64,000 nucleotides of DNA from Taklimakanibacter albus (lineage in GTDB: Bacteria > Pseudomonadota > Alphaproteobacteria > Rhizobiales > Aestuariivirgaceae). Both the position numbers and the translations under genes were made by a program. Shown piece after piece: positions 9,514-17,725 of the stretch. The DNA lies in contig NZ_JAENHL010000007.1 in NCBI RefSeq assembly GCF_016595235.1, forward strand, positions 1,338,765 through 1,402,764, written 5' to 3'. Within the stretch, counting starts at the first letter, position 1. Each line of letters opens with the position of its first letter. Below the pieces are notes generated by a model. The model had not been told where the DNA came from. It worked only from the letters and a program-made list of their open reading frames with translations, and made no database searches.

Positions 9514-10583
9514 CAGGCAGCCGCTCCGATCAGCCGGTTCTCGCCGTCGAAGAAAAAGCCCTGGTCGACATCGACGAACAGCTTCGCCGTCGCCCCGACC
9601 TCGAAGGGATGGATGCCATGCGACTGCGACACCCAGGTCTGGCCGTTCATGTCGAAATGGACGACGCTTTCCGAACCCGACAGCTCCGTCACCAGGACAC
9701 GGCCTTCGATGGTGGAGGCCTCCCGACCCTGCTGCACCGGCGTGATGTGATGCGGCCGGATCGCGATCGTATAGGCCCCGTCCGGCACACGCGCCGCCTT
9801 GGGCGCCCGCCAGGTGACCTTGTTTTCAAGCGTGATCTGGTCGCCTTTCTTCATCACCTTGGCGGTGTTGATCGGCGGATCGGAGAAGACCTGCGCGCTG
9901 GTGAGGTCGGCGGGCTTGCGGTAGATCGATGAGGTCGGTCCGAACTGGGTGACGCGGCCTTCATGGAGAAGCACCGTGTTGCCGCCGAAAAGCAGGGCTT
10001 CAGTGGGTTCGGTCGTCGCATAGACGACGATGCAATTGCGTCCGGCGAAGAGCTTCGGCAGCTCGTCGCGCAATTCCTCGCGCAGTTTGTAATCGAGATT
10101 GGCGAGCGGCTCGTCGAGCAGGATCATGTCGAAATCCTTGACCAGAGCGCGCGCGATCGCGGTGCGCTGCTGCTGGCCGCCCGACAATTCGCTCGGCCGC
10201 CTCTTGAGCATCGGCCCGAGCCGCAGGAGATCGGCCGCCTGCTGCACCCGTTTGTCGATCTGGGCCTCAGCCATGCCGGCGACCCGCAGCGGCGAGGCGA
10301 TATTCTCATAGACGCTGAAATTCGGGTAATTGATGAACTGCTGATAGACCATTGAGACATTGCGTTTCTGCACCGGAACGCCTGTCACGTTCTTGCCCGC
10401 GAACCAGACTTCGCCGGAGCTCGGCCGGTCGAGGCCCGCCATCAGCTGCATCAGCGAGGTCTTGCCGGAAAGTGTGGTGCCGAGAAGGATATTGAACGAC
10501 CCGTCCTCGAATCTGAGGCTCGTCTCATGGATATGCGTGTCGGCGCCGACACGTTTGGTCACATTCTTGAGTTCAAGGGACAT
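9513..10583 (-). CDS. glpS: glycerol-3-phosphate ABC transporter ATPase GlpS, switch histidine missing
   Basis: This 356-residue ATPase of the MalK type has Walker A GTTLSGKTS, signature ELSGGQQQRTAIARAL and Walker B MILLDEPLANLD. Where GlpT and MalK have THD in the H-loop, it reads YATTEPTEAL, so the catalytic histidine is absent. A C-terminal TOBE-like domain follows. It lies 196 bases below glpV, with a strong hairpin and a palindromic repeat between them, which probably lowers its expression relative to the binding protein. Confidence 0.9.
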   Translation of the reverse strand: MSLELKNVTKRVGADTHIHETSLRFEDGSFNILLGTTLSGKTSLMQLMAGLDRPSSGEVWFAGKNVTGVPVQKRNVSMVYQQFINYPNFSVYENIASPLRVAGMAEAQIDKRVQQAADLLRLGPMLKRRPSELSGGQQQRTAIARALVKDFDMILLDEPLANLDYKLREELRDELPKLFAGRNCIVVYATTEPTEALLFGGNTVLLHEGRVTQFGPTSSIYRKPADLTSAQVFSDPPINTAKVMKKGDQITLENKVTWRAPKAARVPDGAYTIAIRPHHITPVQQGREASTIEGRVLVTELSGSESVVHFDMNGQTWVSQSHGIHPFEVGATAKLFVDVDQGFFFDGENRLIGAAA

Positions 10584-10623
10584 CGGCCGCCTGAGCTTTC
10601 TGACGTGAAGATGACACTCTAGA

Positions 10624-10668
10624 GCATGATCCGGAAAAGTGCGAAGCGGTTTTCCGGAAAAATCATGC
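10624..10668. repeat. palindromic interspersed repeat, type A
   Basis: GCATGATCCGGAAAA on the left pairs with TTTTCCGGAAAAATCATGC on the right around GTGCGAAGCGG. This element is typical of Rhizobiales chromosomes. It lies between glpV and glpS, inside the operon. A diverged version may occur at 12570-12612. Confidence 0.75.
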
Positions 10669-10732
10669 GTCGATAAAAAGATAAAGCGTGACGGCGCCTC
10701 TTCTTAAAGCCATCGCGCTTTATTCCCTACAT

Positions 10733-10761
10733 CCCGGGAAACACCAGCGGCGTTTCCCGGG
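10733..10761 (-). promoter_or_regulatory. stable hairpin after glpV
   Basis: CCCGGGAAAC (10733-10742) pairs perfectly with GTTTCCCGGG (10752-10761) around nine bases, just after the glpV stop, with no T-run following. Such stems after binding-protein genes protect the upstream message or cause partial termination, giving more binding protein than membrane components. Function is inferred. Confidence 0.55.
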
Positions 10762-10779
10762 AGAGAGATTGCAGATGAG

Positions 10780-12522
10780 CTACTGGGCCGTGGTCCAGCG
10801 CTTGATCAGCTCGTCATAAGCGATGGTCTGACCTTTTTCCTTCTCGTTTTCGAGCTTGGCATGAGGTCCGCCCTCTTTGCCGAGCCACTCGGAAGGATCC
10901 TTTTCCGCATTGAGCCGCGGTCCGCAGCCGCCATAGGTCTTGTTGGCTTCATCGGCCGCCTGCATACGGGCCATGACCTGGTCCATTTCAGACGCCAGAC
11001 GGTCCATCGCTTCCTGCGGCGTGAAGGCGCCGGAATTGACGTCGCCGATCTGCTGCCACCAGAGCTGCGCCAGCTTCGGATAGTCAGGCACATTGACGCC
11101 GGTGGGCGTCCAGTTCACCCGGTCGGGCGAACGGTAGAACTCGACAAGCCCGCCGAGCTTGGGAGCGCGGTCGGTGAAGGACTGATGGCGAATGTCCGAG
11201 TCGCGGATGATGGTGAGACCGACATGGCTCTTCTTCAGCGACACGGATTTCGACACGGTGAACTGCGCATAGAGCCAGGCGGCCTTGGCGCGATCCGTCG
11301 GCGTCGACTTGAACATCGTCCATGAGCCCGTGTCCTGATAGCCGAGCTTCTGGCCTTCTTTCCAATAAGGACCATGCGGCGACGGCGCCATGCGCCAGAG
11401 CGGCGTATCGGTGTCGTCGACCGTATTGTTGCCGGCGCTCTTGGGCGCCACCATCGAAGCGGTGAAGGCGGTGTACCAGAAGATCTGCTGGGCCACATTG
11501 CCTTGGCTCAGGGCCGGCAGCGACTGATAGAAGTCGTAGTCGGCAGCGCCCGGAGGCGCATATTTCCGGAGCCACTCGTCCCACTTGGCGATCGCATAGA
11601 CGGACGCCGGGCCGTTGGTTTCACCGCCGCGCGACACCGAAGCGCCCGCCGGGTTGCACGAATCCTTCTCCATGCGGATGCCCCATTCGTCGATCGGGCG
11701 TCCATTGGGAAGGCCGGGCGAGCCTGAGCCCGCCATCGACAGCCAGGCATCGGTCATGCGCCAGCCGAGATCCGGCGCGCGCTTGCCGTAGTCCATATGG
11801 CCATAGACGCGCACCCCGTCGATTTCCTTCACATCATTGGTGAAGAACTCGGCGATATCTTCATAGGCGGACCAGTTGACCGGCACGCCGAGGTCATAGC
11901 CATATTTGGCTTTGAACTTCTCCTTGAGATCGGCGCGGTCGAACCAGTCCTTGCGGAACCAGTAGAGATTGGCGAATTGCTGGTCGGGCAGCTGCCACAA
12001 TTTGCCGTCCGGCCCCGTGGTGAAGGACTTGCCGATGAAGTCGTCGATATCGAGCGTCGGCAGGGTCACGTCCTTGCCGTCGCCCGCCATCCAGTCGGTG
12101 AGGTTGACGGCGCTCTGCAGGCGCGAATGCGTGCCGATGAGATCGCTGTCGTTGATATAGGCGTCGTACAGATTGCGGTTGGTCTGCATCTGCGTCTGCA
12201 CCGCCTGCACCACTTCACCTTCGCCGAGCAGCTGGTGATTGACCTTGATGCCGGTGATTTCCTCGAAGGCCTTGGTCAGCGTCTTCGATTCATATTCATG
12301 CGTCGGAATGGTTTCCGACAGCACGTTGATTTCCATGCCCTTGAACGGTTCCGCCGCTTTGACGAACCATTCGAGCTCTTTCAGCTGGTCTTCCTTGGAA
12401 AGCGTCGTCGGCTGGAATTCGCTCTCCGCCCATTTCTTCGCGGCTTCCATATCCGCGAAGGCAGGGGCGGCGCCGAGTGCCAGCAGCAAGGCGGCCGCCG
12501 ATACTGTCTTCAAAAGCGACAT
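10780..12522 (-). CDS. glpV: glycerol-3-phosphate ABC transporter substrate-binding protein GlpV
   Basis: A 580-residue periplasmic solute-binding protein with an N-terminal signal peptide (hydrophobic core AAALLLALGAAP, likely cleavage after AFA). The length, the KWAESEFQPTTLSKEDQLKE opening and the operon position match the large GlpV proteins of rhizobia. ATG at 12522 is preceded by GGAGG seven bases upstream; an ATG at 12537 is less likely. It captures glycerol-3-phosphate for GlpPQ-ST. Here it directly follows glpD rather than closing the operon. Confidence 0.88.
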   Translation of the reverse strand: MSLLKTVSAAALLLALGAAPAFADMEAAKKWAESEFQPTTLSKEDQLKELEWFVKAAEPFKGMEINVLSETIPTHEYESKTLTKAFEEITGIKVNHQLLGEGEVVQAVQTQMQTNRNLYDAYINDSDLIGTHSRLQSAVNLTDWMAGDGKDVTLPTLDIDDFIGKSFTTGPDGKLWQLPDQQFANLYWFRKDWFDRADLKEKFKAKYGYDLGVPVNWSAYEDIAEFFTNDVKEIDGVRVYGHMDYGKRAPDLGWRMTDAWLSMAGSGSPGLPNGRPIDEWGIRMEKDSCNPAGASVSRGGETNGPASVYAIAKWDEWLRKYAPPGAADYDFYQSLPALSQGNVAQQIFWYTAFTASMVAPKSAGNNTVDDTDTPLWRMAPSPHGPYWKEGQKLGYQDTGSWTMFKSTPTDRAKAAWLYAQFTVSKSVSLKKSHVGLTIIRDSDIRHQSFTDRAPKLGGLVEFYRSPDRVNWTPTGVNVPDYPKLAQLWWQQIGDVNSGAFTPQEAMDRLASEMDQVMARMQAADEANKTYGGCGPRLNAEKDPSEWLGKEGGPHAKLENEKEKGQTIAYDELIKRWTTAQ

Positions 12523-12642
12523 CGTTAGTCCTCCCATTTCGCGCGCGGCTTAAGCCCAATCCGGAGCGCACGCATGTCCGGTAAAAGTCGGTAGGCACGT
12601 TCCGGAAAATGGCGTTTGCCTTCCGGGCAGTCCTTAAACTCG

Positions 12643-14178
12643 TTAGAGAGCCGAAACTTTCCGGCGGGTCTTTTCGCCCGCTTCCTTGTTCAGATAGGCT
12701 TGCAGCGCCGATTGCTCGGCCACGGACAGATGCAGTCCGAGCTTCGAGCGGCGCCACAGAATGTCTTCGGGCGTCTCTGCCCACTCCTCCTTCATCAGAT
12801 AATCCACTTCGCAGGCGCTCAAGCGACCGAAGCTTTCACCCAGATCAGACCCCTGGCGTACACCTTCGAAAATCCTGTCCGCCCGCGTGCCATAGGCCCT
12901 GAAGATACGGCGGGCATTCTCGGCATCGAGAAACGTATGGCGACGCTGAAAATCGGCGATCCGTTGCTCGATCTCCGCATAGGGGAAGTCGCCACCGGGC
13001 AGCGCCACACCCGCCGTCCATTGCGGCTTGAGACCGGGAAAGAAGGGGGAAATCTTGTCGAGCACCGCTTCGGCGAGCTTGCGGAATGTGGTGATTTTGC
13101 CGCCGAAGACCGACAGCAAAGGCGGCTGCCCGTCCGGCGCCTCGAGCTTCAGCACATATTCGCGCGTCGCTTCCTGCGCCTTGCTCGCCCCGTCGTCATA
13201 CAGCGGACGAATGCCCGAATAGGTCCAGCGCACCATGTCGGCGGTGACCGGCTTCTTGAAATATTCGCTGACCGAAGCGAGCAGATAATCACGTTCGGCC
13301 ATCGAAATCTCAGGCTTGCCAGGATCACCCTTGTGGTCCTCATCGGTGGTGCCGATCAGCGTGAAATTCTGCTCATAGGGAATGGCGAAGCAGATGCGGC
13401 CATCCTGGTTCTGGAAGATGTAGCAGCGGTCATGATCATAAAGCTTGTCGACCACGATGTGGCTGCCTTTGACCATGCGGATCTTGTCGGGATTGTTCTC
13501 GCCGATCACCCGCCCCAGCACCTGGCTGACCCATGGCCCGCCGGTATTGATGAGAAGCTTCGCCTTGATCTCGGTCTTGGCGCCGCTGTTCACGTCTTCC
13601 AGGACGCAAGTCCACAGATTGCCGTCGCGCCGCGCCGACACGTATCGTGTGCGCGGCCGGATATCGGCGCCGCGCTCCTGCGCGTCGCGCGCATTGAGCA
13701 CCACGAGCCTTGCGTCATTGACCCAGCAGTCGGAATATTCGAAGGCGCGGGTGAATTCCGGTTTGAGGGCGGCCCCGGTGACATCGCTGGCGAGATTGAC
13801 GCCCCGCGTGGCCGGCAGGATCTTGCGCCCGCCCAGATGATCATAAAGGAAGAGGCCGAGCCGCAGCACCGGCCAGGGCCTGAGGCCCTTGTGATGCGGC
13901 AGCACGAAGCGCAAGGGCCAGATGATATGGGGCGCGGCATTGAGCAGGACTTCGCGCTCGATCAGCGCTTCGCGCACCAGGCGGAATTCATAATGTTCGA
14001 GATAACGCAGGCCGCCATGGATGAGCTTGGTCGAGGCGGATGAGGTGCCGGAAGCGAGATCGCCTTGCTCGGCGAGGAAAACCTTGAGACCGCGGCCTTG
14101 CGCATCGCGCGCGATGCCGACGCCATTTATGCCGCCGCCGATAATGGCCAGATCATAGACGCCCGCTTCGCCGGCCAT
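12643..14178 (-). CDS. glpD: aerobic glycerol-3-phosphate dehydrogenase GlpD
   Basis: An FAD enzyme that oxidises glycerol-3-phosphate to dihydroxyacetone phosphate at the membrane, passing electrons to quinone. The Rossmann motif LAIIGGGINGVGIARDA is at the N-terminus, SGTSSASTKLIHGGLRYLE follows, and PLLSVFGGKITTFRKLAE lies near residues 345-365. ATG at 14178 has GGGAG four bases upstream and gives an N-terminus like other rhizobial GlpD; an ATG at 14205 is the alternative. The C-terminal DUF-like domain is intact. It is the first gene of the glp operon. Confidence 0.93.
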   Translation of the reverse strand: MAGEAGVYDLAIIGGGINGVGIARDAQGRGLKVFLAEQGDLASGTSSASTKLIHGGLRYLEHYEFRLVREALIEREVLLNAAPHIIWPLRFVLPHHKGLRPWPVLRLGLFLYDHLGGRKILPATRGVNLASDVTGAALKPEFTRAFEYSDCWVNDARLVVLNARDAQERGADIRPRTRYVSARRDGNLWTCVLEDVNSGAKTEIKAKLLINTGGPWVSQVLGRVIGENNPDKIRMVKGSHIVVDKLYDHDRCYIFQNQDGRICFAIPYEQNFTLIGTTDEDHKGDPGKPEISMAERDYLLASVSEYFKKPVTADMVRWTYSGIRPLYDDGASKAQEATREYVLKLEAPDGQPPLLSVFGGKITTFRKLAEAVLDKISPFFPGLKPQWTAGVALPGGDFPYAEIEQRIADFQRRHTFLDAENARRIFRAYGTRADRIFEGVRQGSDLGESFGRLSACEVDYLMKEEWAETPEDILWRRSKLGLHLSVAEQSALQAYLNKEAGEKTRRKVSAL

Positions 14179-14216
14179 GCCGCTCCCATCGAACCTGCGA
14201 TTCATTTCGATTCGCT

Positions 14217-14254
14217 TTTTGCATATGCGAAAGGATTATCTCGCACATGCGAAC
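14217..14254. promoter_or_regulatory. two GlpR-type operators before glpD
   Basis: TTTTGCATATGCGAAA (14217-14232) and TCTCGCACATGCGAAC (14239-14254) are near-palindromes built on TTTCGCA and TGCGAAA, with centres 22 bases apart, on the same face of the helix. Their place in the glpD leader and the DeoR-type glpR of the same locus make GlpR the likely binder. Confidence 0.55.
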
Positions 14255-14278
14255 CAAATGAACCCTAAACTTTTCTCT

Positions 14279-14311
14279 TTTCGCTATATTACGAAAGAAA
14301 ATGAAACTCAA
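14279..14311 (-). promoter_or_regulatory. glpD operon promoter with overlapping third operator
   Basis: On the minus strand, TTGAGT (14311-14306) and TATAGC (14288-14283) are separated by 17 bases, a good -35/-10 pair. The near-palindrome TTTCGCTATATTACGAAA (14279-14296) covers the -10 box, as expected for repression by GlpR. The prophage end is 63 bases further upstream, so the promoter is intact. Confidence 0.5.
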
Positions 14312-14368
14312 CGAAAATCGCAGAAGCGCGGGTCGTCAATCCTGGATAGCAACCCTTTGGCGATGGAA

Positions 14369-14373
14369 TCACT
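14369..14373. repeat. target site duplication TCACT, right-end copy
   Basis: TCACT directly precedes the terminal TG of the prophage. The same five bases directly follow the terminal CA at 55286-55290. A 5-bp duplication is the mark of Mu-type transposition. Confidence 0.85.
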
Positions 14374-14424
14374 TGTAGCGCGCCAAAAAACTTGGCACAC
14401 GACGACACTAAACTTGGCACACGA
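14374..14424. repeat. prophage right end with two identical transposase-binding repeats
   Basis: The end begins TGTAGCGCGCC. The 15-mer AAACTTGGCACACGA occurs at 14388-14402 and again, identically, at 14410-14424, 22 bases apart. Its core matches the TACCTGGCACGTG at the other prophage end at the same distance from the terminus. These are the likely R1 and R2 sites for the transposase. From 14425 to 14548 nothing else was recognised. Confidence 0.7.
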
Positions 14425-14548
14425 TATTTCAGGCACTTAGCGCCCTAGCTTCGCCCTGCCCTCACCGCCCGGCCCTCCGTTGGTCGCCAGAAACCCTTCC
14501 AAAAGTACCGGCCTGACGCGGGTTTTCAACAGCCCTTGAAACCCCTTC

Positions 14549-15403
14549 TCAGGGCCTTGGGCGGCCTGCGCGGAAGAGGCCGGGGATATTGCTCACCAGG
14601 ATCTCGCGGGCGACCTGGCCCGGTCCCTTCGCGACCGTGTAGGTGGTTCTTACCCCCTTAATCTCGAAGGCCGCGAAGATTTCCCGCAGCTCGGGCCGGT
14701 CATTGACCGACAGCAAGAACATTCCCTTGAGCCCGGCCAGGATATCCGCAAGGGCCTGGAAGTCCCCCCGCCCAAAAATTTTTCGGCCGTAATCGTCTTC
14801 GCTGCCCCAATAGGGCGGGTCCAGATAGAACAGGACCCCCTCGCGATCGTATCGCCGGATGAATTCGGCATAGGGCAGGCACTCAATACCGACGCCGGCC
14901 AGACGATCGTGCAGCTCCTCCAGGAGCGGAATGACGCGGCTCACGTCGAAGCGGGCTGGAGTTTTCACATCGACGCCGAAAACGCGGCTCGCGACCTTCC
15001 CTCCGAAGGTCAGCCGCTGCAGATAGAGGAAACGAGCCCCCCGTTCGAGATCCGTCAGGTTTGCGGGCGGCAGGCCAGCCAGGCGTTCGAATTCAGCGCG
15101 AGATGAGAGCTGCCAGCGGATCATTTCTATGAACGCCACGTAGTGCCGCTGGAGCACCCGGAAGAGTGTGATCAGCTCCTGATTTACATCATTGATGACC
15201 TCGGCTCTTGGCCGTGCCGTCCGGCGTAGGAAAACCCCGCCCATGCCGACAAAAGGCTCCGCATAGGTGCTATGGGGAATGCGCTCGATCAGCGCGACGA
15301 TCTGGGGAGCTAGAAGGCGCTTTCCACCGATCCAGGGCGCTGCCGGCGAGGCCGGGCGAACGGGCTGTAAACCATGGGCGAGTTTTGGGACTCCACGCGA
15401 CAT
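14549..15403 (-). CDS. D12-class N6-adenine DNA methyltransferase (Dam-like)
   Basis: This 284-residue enzyme has the alpha-class motif order: PWIGGKRLLAPQI (motif X, about 22-34), YAEPFVGMGGVFL (AdoMet loop, about 47-59) and the catalytic YLDPPY (about 193-198). It transfers a methyl group from S-adenosylmethionine to adenine in DNA. It is the last gene before the right end, the place where Mu carries its modification gene mom, so protection of phage DNA from host restriction is likely. The recognition sequence is unknown. Confidence 0.88.
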   Translation of the reverse strand: MSRGVPKLAHGLQPVRPASPAAPWIGGKRLLAPQIVALIERIPHSTYAEPFVGMGGVFLRRTARPRAEVINDVNQELITLFRVLQRHYVAFIEMIRWQLSSRAEFERLAGLPPANLTDLERGARFLYLQRLTFGGKVASRVFGVDVKTPARFDVSRVIPLLEELHDRLAGVGIECLPYAEFIRRYDREGVLFYLDPPYWGSEDDYGRKIFGRGDFQALADILAGLKGMFLLSVNDRPELREIFAAFEIKGVRTTYTVAKGPGQVAREILVSNIPGLFRAGRPRP

Positions 15404-15558
15404 TGAAAACCTATCAAAGACACTCCCGCCCGCTGCGCGCGGGTGGCGGGATGGCCGGTCGGCCGGCCGATACGTCCATGGGAGTTACCGCTCCCGGTTC
15501 GGGGCGCTGGAACGCCCCAACACCCCCGCCCCTATTTTGAAAAGGCCGGGGGAAAGAG
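15404..15558. other. non-coding gap with GC hairpins before the methylase gene
   Basis: Several stems are visible: CCCGC with GCGGG near 15427-15450, GGGAG with CTCCC near 15480-15500, and GGGGCG with CGCCCC near 15500-15520. No convincing gene is present. The gap may hold a separate promoter or attenuator for the methylase. Confidence 0.4.
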
Positions 15559-15861
15559 TCAGCCTGGTCGAGTGCCTGGATCGGCTCGGAATAGGCCGGT
15601 GACCTCTTCGCCAAGCGCGCGCGTTTGCGCGATCTGCTCAGCCTGGCCCCAGCTCACAGCGATGATATGGCCGGCAAACTTCCGGGCTCCTTCAGTGAAC
15701 TCGGTGACATAGACAAGGCCGCGCGCCTTAAGGCACTCAGCCGCCCCCGGCTCCATCGCAGCCAATTCGTCGAAAAGGATCGTGACGCCATCCGGCCGCA
15801 TGGCGATCGGCCGGTTCGCATCAATCTGCAGAGCCCATCTCTCAGCGGTCACGCCGGTCAC
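15559..15861 (-). CDS. phage protein of unknown function (100 aa)
   Basis: GTG at 15861 overlaps the upstream gene's stop by four bases (GTGA), indicating coupled translation. The sequence has no recognised domain; it is mixed alpha/beta in character, with VTILFDELAAMEPGAAECLK in the middle. It lies at the end of the tail module, after the tail hub gene, where fibre or accessory proteins are common. Confidence 0.6.
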   Translation of the reverse strand: MTGVTAERWALQIDANRPIAMRPDGVTILFDELAAMEPGAAECLKARGLVYVTEFTEGARKFAGHIIAVSWGQAEQIAQTRALGEEVTGLFRADPGTRPG

Positions 15862-16145
15862 CTTTTCCCCGGCTGCGCCGTGAAGAACGACGCCATATCT
15901 CTGACCATTCCTGGTGTGAGCACGACGCCATGCTTAGTCGCCAATAGCTTGATGTCATGCTCGATCGAATGAGCATCGACATAGTCCGCGACCTTCGCCT
16001 GGGCCTGGCCCAGCAAGGTCACCGCGTCGGTGAGCAGAGGATGCGCGCCGGCCCGTTCGACGACGGCGATGGTATCCCGGATTGCCAGCTCTGCCGTCGT
16101 CATCTGGTCGACGCGAATACGGCGCGGAATCGGCTGATCATTCAT
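15858..16145 (-). CDS. phage protein of unknown function (95 aa)
   Basis: The start at 16145 (MNDQPIPRR) is preferred over 16169 because it fits the short overlap with the upstream gene and has GGGGA upstream. The protein is predicted to be largely helical (MTTAELAIRDTIAVVERAG). It belongs to the chain of overlapping small genes between the tail-tip gene and the methylase. Confidence 0.55.
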   Translation of the reverse strand: MNDQPIPRRIRVDQMTTAELAIRDTIAVVERAGAHPLLTDAVTLLGQAQAKVADYVDAHSIEHDIKLLATKHGVVLTPGMVRDMASFFTAQPGKR

Positions 16146-16605
16146 CGGCTTTAATCCCCACGAAAACATCGTTCAAAACCCATTTGCAGATCCGCATGGA
16201 GCCCTGCTCTCTCACGCCGTCCCAGGTCCCCGGATAATCCGGCCCTTTGCCTCGGCCGACCGTGTGAAAGCTCACCTGGCCGGTGGGCAGATCGAGATAG
16301 AAAACGTCTCGGTGGAACTCCTGCTTGAGGTCGACTCCCCAGCCCCAGTTAAGGCCGAGCTGGTGACCGTGCATCGTCAGAAGGTTCGTCAGGCTGGTGA
16401 TCGCCCAATCCTTGGTCGCATAGGCGGCCGATCGGCCGTGCCGGCGATACTCCTTCGCCTTGCTGGAATTCTTGTGAGCCCGGAAGAGATGCGTCGCGAT
16501 CTGGCCCTTCGGCCCGAGGCGATCGAGCGTGTCATAGAGCGCCTTTGTCGCCGCTCCATCCGAGCCGACATAGATGCCCAGGAGATCGGCCAAGCCGTAG
16601 CTCAC
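16138..16605 (-). CDS. phage-associated protein of unknown function (155 aa)
   Basis: The frame is open further upstream, but GTG at 16605 overlaps the previous stop as GTGA and begins the compact domain VSYGLADLLGIYVG. The C-terminal part (HRDVFYLDLPTGQVSFHT, then GPDYPGTWDG) resembles a family of uncharacterised proteins also found outside phages. The many His, Trp and Asp residues could bind a ligand or metal. Its position suggests a virion tip or host-interaction role, without proof. Confidence 0.6.
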   Translation of the reverse strand: MSYGLADLLGIYVGSDGAATKALYDTLDRLGPKGQIATHLFRAHKNSSKAKEYRRHGRSAAYATKDWAITSLTNLLTMHGHQLGLNWGWGVDLKQEFHRDVFYLDLPTGQVSFHTVGRGKGPDYPGTWDGVREQGSMRICKWVLNDVFVGIKADE

Positions 16606-17369
16606 TTGAAAGCCCACAGCGTGCCCATCGCGGCGGCGTTGCCCGACCACGACCATTGCTGCGACGGGGTGATCGCGCCCGGCTGAATTTCCATGTGACC
16701 GAACCAATTCCGTACCCCCGCTACGGGGCTCAGATCGGCATCGGTCGTTAGAACAGATGACGTTGTCGGATTGGCGTTCGCGTGACCATGTGCCCCGAGC
16801 ATGAAGCCATTGGCGTCGATCGTAACGGAATTGATCGTCAAGGATGTTCCGCTGAACAGTTGCCCTAGCTCGGCATCCGTGCGAGCGCCGCCGACAGGAC
16901 GCTTCGTAACGCGATAGACGGCGATCATGCAGAACTGATGAGTATTGCCCAGAGTGACGACGACGGTGCCGTTCGGTCCTGTCGGAACCGGGGCAAAGCC
17001 ACAGAATTCGCAGCTCGTGGTGCTGACCGAGGACGAGATGGTGGCGGCCACTCCGCCGATCGTCATCGCGCTGATATTGCCGGAGGAGCTACTGTGACGC
17101 GCGCGCCCGACTATGAAGATTTCGCGAGTGCTGTCGGGCGAGCCGAAACCGGTCGTCGCAAAGGTGTAGGTGGACCGGCCAGCAGTGTCGACGATCGGCG
17201 GGCCGAGATATTCCACCGCATATTTGGTGCTCTCGTGAAATTGCTTCCACGCCCCGCCCTGTTTGACATAGCCCTTCGAGACCTTCTTCCAGGTCCCGCC
17301 TTGCTTCACATGGAGCTGCGAGACCGGCACATAGAGGCCGCCCGATCTGACATAGCTCTTCATCGTCAT
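16602..17369 (-). CDS. probable tail fibre or tail-tip protein with aromatic repeats
   Basis: A 255-residue protein starting at 17369, overlapping the previous stop as ATGA. Residues 1-45 contain short repeats of the form V-K-Q-G-G-x-W-K (HVKQGGTWKKVSKG and YVKQGGAWKQF), followed by a Ser/Thr/Gly-rich beta region typical of adhesins. A position downstream of the tail hub gene supports a fibre or receptor-binding role. No catalytic motif is visible. Confidence 0.6.
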   Translation of the reverse strand: MTMKSYVRSGGLYVPVSQLHVKQGGTWKKVSKGYVKQGGAWKQFHESTKYAVEYLGPPIVDTAGRSTYTFATTGFGSPDSTREIFIVGRARHSSSSGNISAMTIGGVAATISSSVSTTSCEFCGFAPVPTGPNGTVVVTLGNTHQFCMIAVYRVTKRPVGGARTDAELGQLFSGTSLTINSVTIDANGFMLGAHGHANANPTTSSVLTTDADLSPVAGVRNWFGHMEIQPGAITPSQQWSWSGNAAAMGTLWAFK

Positions 17370-17725
17370 TGATCGGACTCCGAGGTGAGCCAGCTCGGCG
17401 GCAGACCGAAGCCCGGCTTCAGGAGCTTGACCTTGCCCTCGGCGACGGCCTTGTCGATCGCGGCGCGCTCTTCTTCCGTAATCTTGCGGGCCTGCCGGCG
17501 CAGCCGGCGACGGCCGCGCGCGGCCGACTTTGCCGGCGTCGGTTTGGCCGGCTCCTTGTCGGCCGCCAGGGGGCGCGGCCGGGCCAGCATGAAGTGATCG
17601 AGGAGCACCACGCCCGGCGCGATTTCGTTCGCGCCGAGCAGAAGCATCGTCGCATGTTCTTTCGGCATCAAAACGGTGAGGGCGCGCCGGCCTGGATAGA
17701 GCTTCTCCCAATTCGGCTGGCTCAT
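17366..17725 (-). CDS. phage tail-region protein of unknown function (119 aa)
   Basis: It overlaps gpD upstream and the fibre-like gene downstream by four bases each. The N-terminus (WEKLYPGRRALTVLMPKEHATML) is followed by a Pro/Ala/Arg-rich linker (KPTPAKSAARGRRRLRRQARK) and an acidic helix. It could be a fibre assembly or connector protein; no family was recognised. Confidence 0.5.
   Translation of the reverse strand: MSQPNWEKLYPGRRALTVLMPKEHATMLLLGANEIAPGVVLLDHFMLARPRPLAADKEPAKPTPAKSAARGRRRLRRQARKITEEERAAIDKAVAEGKVKLLKPGFGLPPSWLTSESDQ

Noticed and set aside
12616-14043. A 475-codon plus-strand frame
   Set aside because: It lies antisense to glpD, whose motifs are clear; high GC leaves long empty antisense frames.
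14369-14373. Integration by a tyrosine recombinase in a tRNA gene
   Set aside because: No integrase and no tRNA are present; a DDE transposase and a 5-bp duplication explain the insertion.
14177-14440. A plus-strand frame across the prophage-host junction
   Set aside because: It crosses the right end and the glpD promoter, and has no ribosome site.
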